DNA from: Actinomycetota bacterium
GTDB taxonomy: Bacteria > Actinomycetota > UBA4738
Direction: 5' to 3'
Length of the DNA: 15,688 bases
Assembly (NCBI GenBank): GCA_005888465.1
Contig: VAYJ01000036.1
Coordinates: forward strand, 1-15,688
Each line of letters starts with the position of its first letter. Position 1 is the stretch's first letter. This document shows, in pieces, positions 1 to 7,063 of the stretch. The notes beneath the pieces were generated by a model. The model was not told the origin of the DNA and searched no databases. It saw only the letters and a list, made by a program, of their open reading frames with translations. The position numbers were made by a program, and so were the translations under genes.

Positions 1-2
1 CG

Positions 3-1070
3 ACGTTCCTCGCCTTCTTCCTGGTACCCGGCGCCCGCCACGGCACCGTGGGGATCACGAACACCCAGCGCGCGATCCTTTCGATCGGCACGACCCTCGG
101 CGTGGTCGGGATGACCGTCGTGCTCTGGCCGTCGCTTCGCCGGCTCGGGTTCCGGTGGCGCTTCACGCTCGACTTCCACGATCCGGGGTTTCGTCGCGTC
201 GGTCGCCTCGCCGGGTGGGCGTTCGTCTACGCGGGGATCAACCAGCTCGGGCTGCTGGTCATCATCGTGCTCGCGGGGCGGGTGCGTGGCGGCTACACCG
301 CGTACCAGTCCGCCTTCATCTTCTTCCAGTTGCCGTACGCGATCTTCGCCGTCTCGATCATGACCGCCCTGCTGCCCTCGCTCTCCTCACGATGGTCGGC
401 GGGCGACCGTGACACGTTTCGCGCGCAGCTCTCCCGGGGCATCCGGGGCACCGCCTTCATCGTGGTGCCGGCGGCGTTCGGGTACCTCGCCCTTGCCGCG
501 CCCATCGTGGCGCTCCTCCTGCAGCGGGGAGTCATGGGCCAAGCGAGCACCGACCTGCTGGCCTCGGTCCTGCAGGTGTTCTCGATCGGGCTCTTCTCGT
601 TCTGCGTCTTCCAGCTCGAGCTCCGGGCCTTCTACGCGATGCAGGACACCCGGACGCCCGCCCTGATCAACCTGTTCGCGGTCGGAATCAACACTGTAGC
701 CGACCTGATTTTCGTCCGATCCTTCAAGGTGGAGGGACTTGCGCTGGGTCACGCCACTGCCTACACGTTCGCCGCGATCACCGCTGCGGTGATCCTCAGG
801 CGCCGCCTCGGAGGCCTCGAGGGCCGCCGCTTGGGCCTGGCGCTCGCCCAGATCGGGCTCGGGGGAGCCCTGGCGGGCGCCGCCGCGTTCGGGGTTTCCC
901 GCGCGGTGGCCGCCATGCTCGGGACCGCCTCCCGCGGCGCGCAGGTCCTGCAGGTGGGCGGCGGGGTGGCTGCTGGCGTGGCCGTGTTCCTGGGTACCGC
1001 GATCGCCTTCCGAATGCCGGAGCTCGCCCTCGTCCGGCGGATGGTGGCGGAACGGCGACGGCGCGCATGA
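3..1070 (+). CDS. murJ: MurJ lipid II flippase, C-terminal part (5' end outside window)
   Basis: The reading frame is already open at base 3 and continues to the TGA at 1068-1070, giving about 355 residues of a protein that is normally 500 or more. The visible part is a chain of hydrophobic segments separated by short charged loops. It has the MviN/MurJ-type stretches YTAYQSAFIFFQLPYAIFAV and ELRAFYAMQDTRTPALIN, the latter typical of the conserved loop of this MOP-superfamily exporter. MurJ moves lipid-linked peptidoglycan precursor across the inner membrane. The GTG at 48 is internal and should not be taken as the start. The stop overlaps the next start as ATGA (1067-1070), so the two genes are probably co-translated. 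In M. tuberculosis murJ also lies just upstream of sigM, which supports the call. Confidence 0.93.
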   Translation, partial: TFLAFFLVPGARHGTVGITNTQRAILSIGTTLGVVGMTVVLWPSLRRLGFRWRFTLDFHDPGFRRVGRLAGWAFVYAGINQLGLLVIIVLAGRVRGGYTAYQSAFIFFQLPYAIFAVSIMTALLPSLSSRWSAGDRDTFRAQLSRGIRGTAFIVVPAAFGYLALAAPIVALLLQRGVMGQASTDLLASVLQVFSIGLFSFCVFQLELRAFYAMQDTRTPALINLFAVGINTVADLIFVRSFKVEGLALGHATAYTFAAITAAVILRRRLGGLEGRRLGLALAQIGLGGALAGAAAFGVSRAVAAMLGTASRGAQVLQVGGGVAAGVAVFLGTAIAFRMPELALVRRMVAERRRRA

Positions 1071-1449
1071 CGAACGAGCCGGTCGGGACGGCGTTGTCTC
1101 CCCGCCTCCGCGACGAGCGCGGGGTCATCGTCAGCTTCGTCGTGAAGACGCTCGTCATCTTCGCGATCCTCGGGGTCGTCGCCTTCGACGCGGGGCAGGT
1201 CGTCGTCGACCAGATCAAGGCGGGCGACGTGGCGCAGACCGCTGCCCAGGCCGCGGCCGAGACCTACTACTCGACGAAGAACGAGGATCGAGCCAAGCAA
1301 GCCGGCATCACTGCCGCGGCCGAACAGGGGACGGGTCGGCGGTCGCAACGGTGGAGCGGCCCGCGACGACCCTCCTCGTACAGCGAGTCTCGTTCCTCAA
1401 GCACTTCGGCATGCAGACCGCGACCGACCAGGCCGCGCACGTCCCGTAG
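1067..1449 (+). pseudogene. Small membrane-anchored protein of unknown function, apparently frameshifted
   Basis: The ATG at 1067 overlaps the murJ stop. The first 88 or so codons give a basic N-terminus, one strong membrane segment (about residues 21-42, VIVSFVVKTLVIFAILGVVA) and an alanine-rich helix that recalls TadE/TadG-like pilus-assembly proteins, though I cannot assign a family. After the four-G run at 1327-1330 the frame becomes arginine- and serine-rich and unlike a natural protein. Shifting by one base (five Gs instead of four) gives a sensible continuation, DGSAVATVERPATTLLVQRV, ending at TAG 1447-1449. The repaired protein would be 127 residues. Without repair the frame runs straight into the sigma factor and makes a false fusion. 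A sequencing or assembly error in the G run is as likely as a real mutation. Confidence 0.6.
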
Positions 1450-1482
1450 CGGTCCCTTCCGGAATCCGCCGAAGCCCGTGGG

Positions 1483-1488
1483 TACACT
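1483..1488 (+). promoter_or_regulatory. Candidate -10 element (TACACT) for the sigma/anti-sigma genes
   Basis: TACACT fits the actinobacterial TAnnnT -10 pattern and lies just after the end of the preceding gene. A transcript from it would start near 1495-1497, at an ATG that opens a very short reading frame leading to the sigma-factor start. No good -35 hexamer is visible, so the call is tentative. Confidence 0.35.
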
Positions 1489-1519
1489 GGCCCGACATGC
1501 GCACGGCGTCGAGCGCGGG

Positions 1520-2101
1520 ATGACCCTCCCGGCCGACCACCCCTCGGATCAGGAACTCGTCCGCGACTTCCAGGCCGGAAAGACGGACGCCTTCGAGGCC
1601 CTGATGCAACGGCACGAGCGGGCGGTCTTCAACCTCGTCTACCGGATGATGGGACGGATGGAGGACGCCCGAGAGGTGACGCAGGATGCGTTCCTGTCGT
1701 GCTTCCGGCACCTGCGCTCCTTTCGGGGCGAAGCCGCCTTTGCCACCTGGATGCACAGGATCGCCGTGAACGCGTGCTACGACGCCCTGCGCCGGCGCCG
1801 GCCGGCGGCCGTGTCGATCGACGAGCGGATCGACGCCGCCTCGCACGACCCCGACCCCGCGGATCAGGCGGCGGCGGCGGCGGACGTCCAGCGAGCGCTC
1901 CTCGCGATCCCCGTCGAGTTCCGCGCGGTCCTCGTCCTGCACGAGTTGCAGGACGTCCCCGTCGAGGAGGTGGCGACCGCCCTCGAGGTGCCCGTCGGGA
2001 CCGTGAAGTCGCGTCTGCACCGCGGACGGGTCGCACTCGCCCGAGCCCTCCGCGGGGAACCCGATCCAGGCGTCCCGCCGTCCAACCCACCGAGCCCATG
2101 A
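1520..2101 (+). CDS. ECF-type RNA polymerase sigma factor (SigM-like position)
   Basis: This is a 193-residue group 4 (ECF) sigma factor that would direct RNA polymerase to a small stress or envelope regulon. The sigma-2 region covers about residues 20-92 and includes the MEDAREVTQDAFL helix and the -10 recognition stretch FATWMHRIAVNACYDALRRR. The sigma-4 region covers about 122-176, with the helix-turn-helix VEEVATALEVPVGTVKSRLH. The ATG at 1520 was chosen because domain homology begins just after it; the longer frame upstream belongs to the frameshifted gene before it. The gene ends in an ATGA overlap with the anti-sigma gene, the usual arrangement for such pairs. Its position between murJ and trxB matches sigM of M. 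tuberculosis, but sequence alone does not prove orthology. Confidence 0.92.
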   Translation: MTLPADHPSDQELVRDFQAGKTDAFEALMQRHERAVFNLVYRMMGRMEDAREVTQDAFLSCFRHLRSFRGEAAFATWMHRIAVNACYDALRRRRPAAVSIDERIDAASHDPDPADQAAAAADVQRALLAIPVEFRAVLVLHELQDVPVEEVATALEVPVGTVKSRLHRGRVALARALRGEPDPGVPPSNPPSP

Positions 2102-2835
2102 GCGACCGCACCGCGTCCGCCCACCCCGACGAGCTCCTAGCGGGCTTCGTCGACGGCACCCTTCCCGCCGAGGAGCGGGCCACCGTCGAGCGCCACGTCG
2201 CCGAATGCGTCAGGTGCGCCGACGAGGTCTCGCTCGCCGCCCAGGCGCGGTCCGCCCTTCGGGCCCTCCCCCTGCTGAAGGCGCCCGGCCTGACCGTCAA
2301 GGACCTGCACGTCGTCACGCCGATCGCGAAGGCGCGCCGGTGGAACCGGGTCGCGTGGGGTGCCGGGATCGCGGCTGCCGCCGCGCTCGTGGTCGTGTTC
2401 GCGCTCACGTCCCTGCACCCGTCCCACAGCACCTCCGGAGCCGCGGGCGGGCCGGCCAACGGAAAGGCCAACGAAGGGCTCCCCGGGATCGTCAGCAACG
2501 GGATGGACTACGACGCACAATCGATCTCCTCCCTAGCGTCGAGACTGGTCGCCGGCTCGGGGCGGTTCGACGCCCAGGTACCGGCCGCCAACCCGCGTGT
2601 CGCATTCGGCTCGACCGAGGGCGCGATGGTCTCTTGCGTGCAGCAGGGCGCCGGGATGGACGCGTCCGCTGTGCCCACGTACCTGGAGGTCGCCACCTAC
2701 CAGGGGGCCCCCGTCTACGTGGGCGCGTTCGTCACGCAACCTCCGGCCGGGAGCGGCTCCCCCAGCCATCTCTTGCTGGTCGTCGTGACCCAGCAGGGCT
2801 GCCAACCGGTCACCCTGGTTCGCCAGCCGCTCTGA
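2098..2835 (+). CDS. Zinc-type membrane anti-sigma factor
   Basis: The 245-residue protein has the anti-sigma zinc-finger (ZAS) signature HxxxCxxC at H33, C37 and C40, followed by one membrane segment at about residues 85-106 and an extracytoplasmic domain of some 140 residues. In this family the cytoplasmic N-terminus holds the sigma factor until a signal, often redox or envelope stress, releases it. The start overlaps the sigma-factor stop (ATGA, 2098-2101), so the partner is almost certainly the preceding gene. The outer domain has two cysteines, in VSCVQQ and QQGCQP, which could form a disulfide; I do not recognise its fold. The position matches the anti-SigM gene of M. tuberculosis. Thioredoxin genes follow directly, which is consistent with, but does not prove, redox control. 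Confidence 0.88.
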   Translation: MSDRTASAHPDELLAGFVDGTLPAEERATVERHVAECVRCADEVSLAAQARSALRALPLLKAPGLTVKDLHVVTPIAKARRWNRVAWGAGIAAAAALVVVFALTSLHPSHSTSGAAGGPANGKANEGLPGIVSNGMDYDAQSISSLASRLVAGSGRFDAQVPAANPRVAFGSTEGAMVSCVQQGAGMDASAVPTYLEVATYQGAPVYVGAFVTQPPAGSGSPSHLLLVVVTQQGCQPVTLVRQPL

Positions 2836-2860
2836 GCAGCGCGAACACCGGGAACACGGA

Positions 2861-3766
2861 GTGATCCTCGGCTCGGGTCCGGCGGGCTTGACCGCGGCCC
2901 TGTACGCGGCTCGGGCGAACCTCCGACCGCTCGTCCTGAAGGGCATCGATGCCGGCGGGCAGCTCATGCTCACCACCGACGTCGAGAACTATCCGGGGTT
3001 CCCGGACGCCGTGCTCGGTCCGGAGCTCATGGAGCGCATGGAGAAGCAGGCCGGGCGCTTCGACGCGGAGCTGCTGCACCAAGAGGCCACGCGGGTCGAC
3101 CTGTCCACGCGGCCGTTCGGCATCTGGTCCGGCGACGAGGAGTGGCGGGTACGCACGCTCATCATCGCGACCGGCGCCACGGCGATGATGCTCGGGCTCG
3201 ACTCGGAGCGGCGGCTGCTCGGGCACGGCGTGTCGACGTGCGCGACCTGCGACGGGTTCTTCTTCCGTGGGCAGGAGCTGCTGGTGGTGGGCGGTGGCGA
3301 CTCGGCGCTCGAGGAAGCGCTCTTCCTGACGAGGTTCGCGACGAAGGTGACGGTCGTGCACCGTCGCGATCGGCTGCGCGCCTCGAAGGTCATGCAGGAC
3401 CGCGCCATGGCGCACGAGCGGATCGGCTTCGTGTGGAACTCGGTGGTCGAGGAGGTGCTCGGGGAGACCGTGGTGCGCGGCGCGCGCCTTCGAAACGTGC
3501 TGACGAACGAGACGACAGAGGTCCCCGCCGCCGGCGTGTTCGTCGCCATCGGGCACACGCCGAACACCGCGCTCTTCGAGGGGCAGCTGGACCTCGATGC
3601 TGGGTACGTTCTGGTGCGCGAGCCGACGACCGCGACCAGCGTGGAGGGCGTGTTCGCCGCCGGGGACGTCGTCGATCGGACGTACCGCCAGGCCATCACC
3701 GCCGCCGGGATGGGCTGCCAGGCCGCGATCGACGCCGAGCGGTTCCTGGAGTCTCAGGGCCGCTGA
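2861..3766 (+). CDS. trxB: Thioredoxin reductase (NADPH)
   Basis: This flavoenzyme passes electrons from NADPH through FAD and a redox disulfide to thioredoxin in the cytoplasm. The FAD-binding GSGPAG motif begins at residue 5. The active-site pair is C127 and C130 in STCATCDGFF. The NADPH-binding motif GGGDSALEEA starts at 144, and the C-terminal FAD motif GVFAAGDVVDRTYRQAITAA is intact. The 301-residue length is near normal. The start is odd: GTG 2861 falls within the first Rossmann strand. The frame upstream reads EQREHREHG without any ATG, GTG or TTG back to a stop at 2786-2788, so the protein either lacks the usual few leading residues or starts unconventionally. It is followed by trxA, its substrate. 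Confidence 0.96.
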   Translation: MILGSGPAGLTAALYAARANLRPLVLKGIDAGGQLMLTTDVENYPGFPDAVLGPELMERMEKQAGRFDAELLHQEATRVDLSTRPFGIWSGDEEWRVRTLIIATGATAMMLGLDSERRLLGHGVSTCATCDGFFFRGQELLVVGGGDSALEEALFLTRFATKVTVVHRRDRLRASKVMQDRAMAHERIGFVWNSVVEEVLGETVVRGARLRNVLTNETTEVPAAGVFVAIGHTPNTALFEGQLDLDAGYVLVREPTTATSVEGVFAAGDVVDRTYRQAITAAGMGCQAAIDAERFLESQGR

Positions 3767-3817
3767 AAAGGGGAATAATCCCTCGGTAGGCGTTCGTTCT
3801 TGCCGACGTCGGGCCGG

Positions 3818-3823
3818 TAAGAT
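3818..3823 (+). promoter_or_regulatory. Candidate -10 element (TAAGAT) upstream of trxA
   Basis: TAAGAT differs from TATAAT at two positions and lies 33 bases before the trxA ATG, leaving room for a short leader carrying the strong Shine-Dalgarno at 3840-3845. TTGCCG at 3800-3805 is too close (12-base spacer) to serve as a normal -35 element. The site would let trxA be expressed apart from trxB. Confidence 0.35.
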
Positions 3824-3855
3824 GCATCGGTGCGGCGCGAGGAGGGTTCCCTTTG

Positions 3856-4188
3856 ATGTCTGACAGCGTCACACAAGTGACGGATGGCGACTTTCGTACC
3901 CAGGTCCTGGAGTCGGATCGAGCGGTCTTGGTCGACTTCTGGGCCGAGTGGTGCGTCCCCTGTCACATGGTCTCGCCGGTGGTCGAGGAGATCGCCCGGG
4001 ACCATGCCGATCGCCTGAAGACGGTCAAGCTGAACGTCGACGACAACCCGGATACGGCGCGCGAATACGGCGTCATGAGCATCCCGACCCTCATCGTGTT
4101 CCGTGACGGTCGCGAGCAGGTTCGCGTGGTCCGGGCGCGCGGCAAGGACGCGATCCTGCGCGAGATCCAGCCGCATATCGCGGCCTAG
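3856..4188 (+). CDS. trxA: Thioredoxin
   Basis: This 110-residue thioredoxin is a cytoplasmic protein-disulfide reductant recharged by the reductase encoded just upstream. The active site is WCVPC (C33 and C36) in FWAEWCVPCHMVSP, and the cis-proline P77 is in SIPTLIVF. The active site has valine where most thioredoxins have glycine (WCGPC). ATG 3856 is preferred over TTG 3853 because AGGAGG at 3840-3845 ends ten bases before the ATG. The trxB-trxA-amidase order is the same as in mycobacteria. Confidence 0.95.
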   Translation: MSDSVTQVTDGDFRTQVLESDRAVLVDFWAEWCVPCHMVSPVVEEIARDHADRLKTVKLNVDDNPDTAREYGVMSIPTLIVFRDGREQVRVVRARGKDAILREIQPHIAA

Positions 4189-4219
4189 GTTCGCGTGCCC
4201 GGCCTCGCAGCCGGGGACA

Positions 4220-5326
4220 ATGTCGTCCATGGCCATCCTCGACCGCGGTGCCCGTGGCGGCCCGGTCCTCGACGTGCAGGCGCGCCTGGGGGCCCTTGGC
4301 TACCGAATCGATCCCCACGAGCACGGCCTCTTCGGGCCGAGCACGGAGGAAGCCGTGCGCGAATTCCAGCAGCGGCGCCGGCTGATCGTGGATGGGCTCG
4401 TCGGCGAGGACACGTGGAACGAGCTCGTCGAGGCCGGGTACCACCTCGCCGATCGCATCGTCTATCTCCGGCACCCGCCGTTTCGTGGCGATGACGTCCG
4501 CGCGCTCCAGGCCGAGCTGAACCTCCTCGGGTTCGACGCGGGGAAGGAGGACGGCATCCTGGGGGGCCGCACCGATCGCGCGCTCCGCGAGTTCCAGCGG
4601 AACGTCGGCCTTCCTCCCGATGGCATCGCCGGCACGACCACGACCGAGGCGCTGCAGCGCCTTCGCCCACAGCGCGAGGGCCCCGGGCGCGCCCAGGTCC
4701 GCGAAGGCGAGGCGCTCCTTCGGCTCTCCGCGACGCTCGACGGAGCTCGAGTGGCCGTCGATGCGGGCCACGGGTCGAGCGACCCGGGCGCGGTCGGACC
4801 GGCGGGCACCACCGAGGCGGCGGCCGCGTACCGGCTCGCGCAGTCGCTCGCGCAGACGCTCGCAGCCCGCGGCGCCAACCCGCTGCTCCTTCGCTCCGCA
4901 GTCCGGGAGCCGAGCGACTCGGACCGCGCGAGGGCCGCCAACGAGTTCGGTGCCGAGATTCTGATCGCGTTTCACCTGAACTCGCACTCCGACCCGAAGG
5001 CCGAAGGATGCTCGACGTATTACTTCGGCACCGAGGCCTGGTCGTCGCAGGCGGGCCAGCGACTGGCCGAGCTCATCCAGGACGAGCTCACGCTGCGGCT
5101 CGGCCTGAAGGACGGGCGCGTGCACCCAAAGGCGCTCGCGCTGCTGCGGGAGACGCGCATGCCGGCCGTGCAGATCGAGCCCTGCTTCATCACCAATCCC
5201 GCGGAGGAGGCGCTCCTCCGCGGCCCGCGGTTCCCGCGCGAGGTGGCCGAGGGGGTGGCCGACGCGGCCGAGCGCTTCTTCGGCCGCCACGACGCGCCGG
5301 GCTCACCGGCGCCGGCGCACCGCTAG
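4220..5326 (+). CDS. CwlM-type N-acetylmuramoyl-L-alanine amidase with two peptidoglycan-binding domains
   Basis: The protein has two PG_binding_1 repeats (about residues 15-73 and 88-150, each with a G(I/L)(F/L)G...T..A(V/L)REFQ core) followed by an Amidase_3 domain (about 176-358). Amidase_3 enzymes use zinc to cut the bond between muramic acid and L-alanine in peptidoglycan. The expected ligands are all present: H184 (DAGHG), E199 (GTTEAA) and H252 (AFHLNS), with catalytic E320 (QIEPCFITN). There is no signal peptide or membrane segment, so it is probably cytoplasmic like mycobacterial CwlM, which has the same architecture and place next to trxA. The start could be ATG 4220 or ATG 4229. 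GACAAT at 4216-4221 could be a -10 element giving a nearly leaderless message from 4229. The 3' end overlaps a small convergent gene. Confidence 0.9.
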   Translation: MSSMAILDRGARGGPVLDVQARLGALGYRIDPHEHGLFGPSTEEAVREFQQRRRLIVDGLVGEDTWNELVEAGYHLADRIVYLRHPPFRGDDVRALQAELNLLGFDAGKEDGILGGRTDRALREFQRNVGLPPDGIAGTTTTEALQRLRPQREGPGRAQVREGEALLRLSATLDGARVAVDAGHGSSDPGAVGPAGTTEAAAAYRLAQSLAQTLAARGANPLLLRSAVREPSDSDRARAANEFGAEILIAFHLNSHSDPKAEGCSTYYFGTEAWSSQAGQRLAELIQDELTLRLGLKDGRVHPKALALLRETRMPAVQIEPCFITNPAEEALLRGPRFPREVAEGVADAAERFFGRHDAPGSPAPAHR

Positions 5327-5410
5327 GGAAAGCACCGCGCCGAGCAGCAGACCGAGCCCGAACGCCCGGGCCGCCCGGCCGATCTCCTCGGCCCGCGTCG
5401 GCCGGCTCAT
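5303..5410 (-). CDS. 35-residue single-span membrane peptide, coupled to parB
   Basis: This short reading frame on the minus strand begins with an ATG at 5410-5408 that overlaps the parB stop as ATGA, the same coupling seen across this operon. It encodes a charged N-terminus (SRPTRAEEIGRAAR), one hydrophobic stretch (FGLGLLLGAVLSLAV, about residues 17-31) and a C-terminal RRRR. That is the pattern of a small single-pass or amphipathic membrane protein. It fills almost the whole gap between parB and the convergent amidase gene and overlaps the amidase 3' end by 24 bases. In M. tuberculosis a much longer gene (Rv3916c) occupies this place; I see no similarity. Function is unknown. The overlap and composition support a real gene, but at this length chance cannot be excluded. 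Confidence 0.55.
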   Translation of the reverse strand: MSRPTRAEEIGRAARAFGLGLLLGAVLSLAVRRRR

Positions 5411-6252
5411 CCGGTGATGAGTCCCAGCACGCGGTCGAGGTCGTCCCTCGACCCGAGCTCGATCACGATCCGCCCTCGTCGCCGCCCCATGCTCACCCGC
5501 ACGCGAGTCCCCAGTCGCTCGGTGAGCTGATCCTCGGCTTCCCGGGCGCCGGGGTCGACCACCGGTGCTCGTTCACCCGCCGATGCCACGGGCCGGCTCG
5601 TGTACGTCCGGACGAGCTCCTCGACGGCGCGAACTGAGAGCCCCTCCGCCGCAGCACGAAGCCCAAGGCTCGCCATCGCCTCCTCGTCCGCCAGGCCCAA
5701 GAGCGCGCGCGCGTGACCCGGCTGGATGCGCCCTTCGGCCAGCAGCCGCTGCACCGATCCCGGCAGCGAGAGCAGCCGGATCGTGTTCGCCACGTGTGCC
5801 CGCGAATACCCCAGCCGCGCCGCGACCTCGTCCTGGCTCGCGCCCAGCTCCTCCAGCAGCTCCGCGAACGCGGCGGCGAGCTCGAGCGCCGACAAATCCT
5901 CCCGGTGCAGGTTCTCGATCAGCGCGCCGCGAAGGGACTCCGTGTCCCCAGCTTCCCGAACGATCACCGGCACGGTCGCGAGGCCCGCGATCCGCGCCGC
6001 CCGAAGCCGGCGCTCCCCCGCGATCAGCTCGTACTCACCGCCCCGCGCGCGGACCACGAGCGGCTGCAGGATCCCCACCTCCTGGATCGATCGAGCGAGC
6101 CAGTCGAGCGATTCGTCGACGAACTCGCGACGGGGCTGTCGGGGGTTCGGCGCGATCGCTCCCACCGGGACCTCGCGCAGCTCGCCCTCCTCCGCCACGC
6201 CCGCCGTCGGCAACAGCGCCGCCAGGCCGCGCCCCAAACCTCCTCGTTTCAC
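5407..6252 (-). CDS. parB: Chromosome-partitioning protein ParB (parS-binding CTPase)
   Basis: ParB binds parS, slides along DNA as a CTP-dependent clamp and loads condensin, working with ParA to separate new origins. The 281-residue protein starts MKRGGLGRGLAALLP, typical of the ParA-contacting N-terminus. It has the CTP-binding GERR motif at 79-82 within GEYELIAGERRLRAARIAG, the ENLHRE motif at 113-118, the parS-reading helix-turn-helix (about 138-160, SQDEVAARLGYSRAHVANTI) and a C-terminal dimerisation segment. The GTG start at 6252 overlaps the parA stop (GTGA) and is preceded by AGAAGGGAG, a good Shine-Dalgarno. A perfect parS lies 1.4 kb away at 7666-7681. Confidence 0.97.
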   Translation of the reverse strand: MKRGGLGRGLAALLPTAGVAEEGELREVPVGAIAPNPRQPRREFVDESLDWLARSIQEVGILQPLVVRARGGEYELIAGERRLRAARIAGLATVPVIVREAGDTESLRGALIENLHREDLSALELAAAFAELLEELGASQDEVAARLGYSRAHVANTIRLLSLPGSVQRLLAEGRIQPGHARALLGLADEEAMASLGLRAAAEGLSVRAVEELVRTYTSRPVASAGERAPVVDPGAREAEDQLTERLGTRVRVSMGRRRGRIVIELGSRDDLDRVLGLITG

Positions 6253-7052
6253 GCCACGGCTCCCTTCTGCTCCATGAGCTCTCGCGCGAGCGCCCGATAG
6301 GCGGCGGTCGCCGCCGACCGAGGGTCGTACTGCGTGATGGGCTGCCCGAACCCTGGCGCCTCGGCCACCCGGATCGACCGCGGTATGACACTCTCATACA
6401 CCTGCGCCCCGAAGTGCTCCCGCACCTGCGCCGCCACGTCCTCCGAGAGCTTCGTGCGCCCGTCGAACATGGTGAGGACGATCCCTGCAAGGCTCAGTCG
6501 AGGATTCACGCTCTGCTGCACCAGACGAACGTTCTCCAAGAGCTGCCCGAGACCCTCCAGCGCGAAGTACTCGCACTGGATCGGAACGATGAGCTCGTCG
6601 GCGGCAGTGAGCGCGTTGATCGTCAGGAGTCCGATGGACGGCGGGCAGTCCAGCAGCGTCAGGTCGAACCGATCGTGGATCTCGACGAGGGTCCGCGCCA
6701 GCCGCCCCTCGCGCGACAGCTGCCCGACGAGCTCCACCTCCGCGCCGGCGAGATCGATCGTCGCCGGCAGGGCCCAGACGCCCGGCACGCTCGTGCAGAC
6801 GAGCGCGTCCTTGGTGGGAACGCTCCCGGTGAGCGCCTCGTAGGTGCCCGGGCGCCTCGACTCGCGATCGACCCCGAGCCCGGTCGAGGCGTTCCCCTGT
6901 GGGTCCAGGTCCACCACGAGGACCGACCGCCCAAGCTCGGCCACGGCAGCGGCCAGGTTCACGGCCGTGGTGGTCTTGCCGACCCCGCCCTTCTGATTGG
7001 CGACGGCGATCGTCCTGCCGGACCTCGGCTCGGCCGGTCTCTCGTCGTTCGT
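6249..7052 (-). CDS. parA: Chromosome-partitioning ATPase ParA, start codon unusual
   Basis: This is a P-loop ATPase of the ParA/MinD (Soj) family, which forms a nucleoid-bound gradient that moves ParB-parS. It has the deviant Walker A KGGVGKTTT, the A' motif VVDLDPQGNASTGLG and Walker B LLDCPPSIG. The catalytic core is complete, but no ATG, GTG or TTG lies in frame between an upstream stop (TAG at about 7094-7092) and the Walker A motif. The GTG at 6962 would remove the P-loop. Two near-cognate candidates exist. ACG at 7052-7050 lies seven bases after a strong GAGGAG (7065-7060) and is the start used here (267 residues, beginning NDERPAEPRSGRTIAVANQ). CTG at 7067 overlaps the rsmG stop as CTGA. 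A sequence error that destroyed an ATG is also possible. parB follows with a GTGA overlap. Confidence 0.9.
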   Translation of the reverse strand, partial: TNDERPAEPRSGRTIAVANQKGGVGKTTTAVNLAAAVAELGRSVLVVDLDPQGNASTGLGVDRESRRPGTYEALTGSVPTKDALVCTSVPGVWALPATIDLAGAEVELVGQLSREGRLARTLVEIHDRFDLTLLDCPPSIGLLTINALTAADELIVPIQCEYFALEGLGQLLENVRLVQQSVNPRLSLAGIVLTMFDGRTKLSEDVAAQVREHFGAQVYESVIPRSIRVAEAPGFGQPITQYDPRSAATAAYRALARELMEQKGAVA

Positions 7053-7063
7053 CGGTGGACTCC

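Noticed and set aside
1461..1488. ECF-type promoter (GGAAT near 1461) for autoregulation of the sigma factor
   Set aside because: The -35 match is partial and no CGTC-type -10 element lies at the right distance.
1067..2101. A single 344-residue protein joining a membrane protein to an ECF sigma factor
   Set aside because: The linking stretch is low-complexity arginine/serine and a one-base shift gives a better protein ending at 1449. The sigma domains start only after 1520.
3767..3800. Terminator between trxB and trxA (GGGA-ATAA-TCCC)
   Set aside because: The stem is only four pairs and no T run follows.
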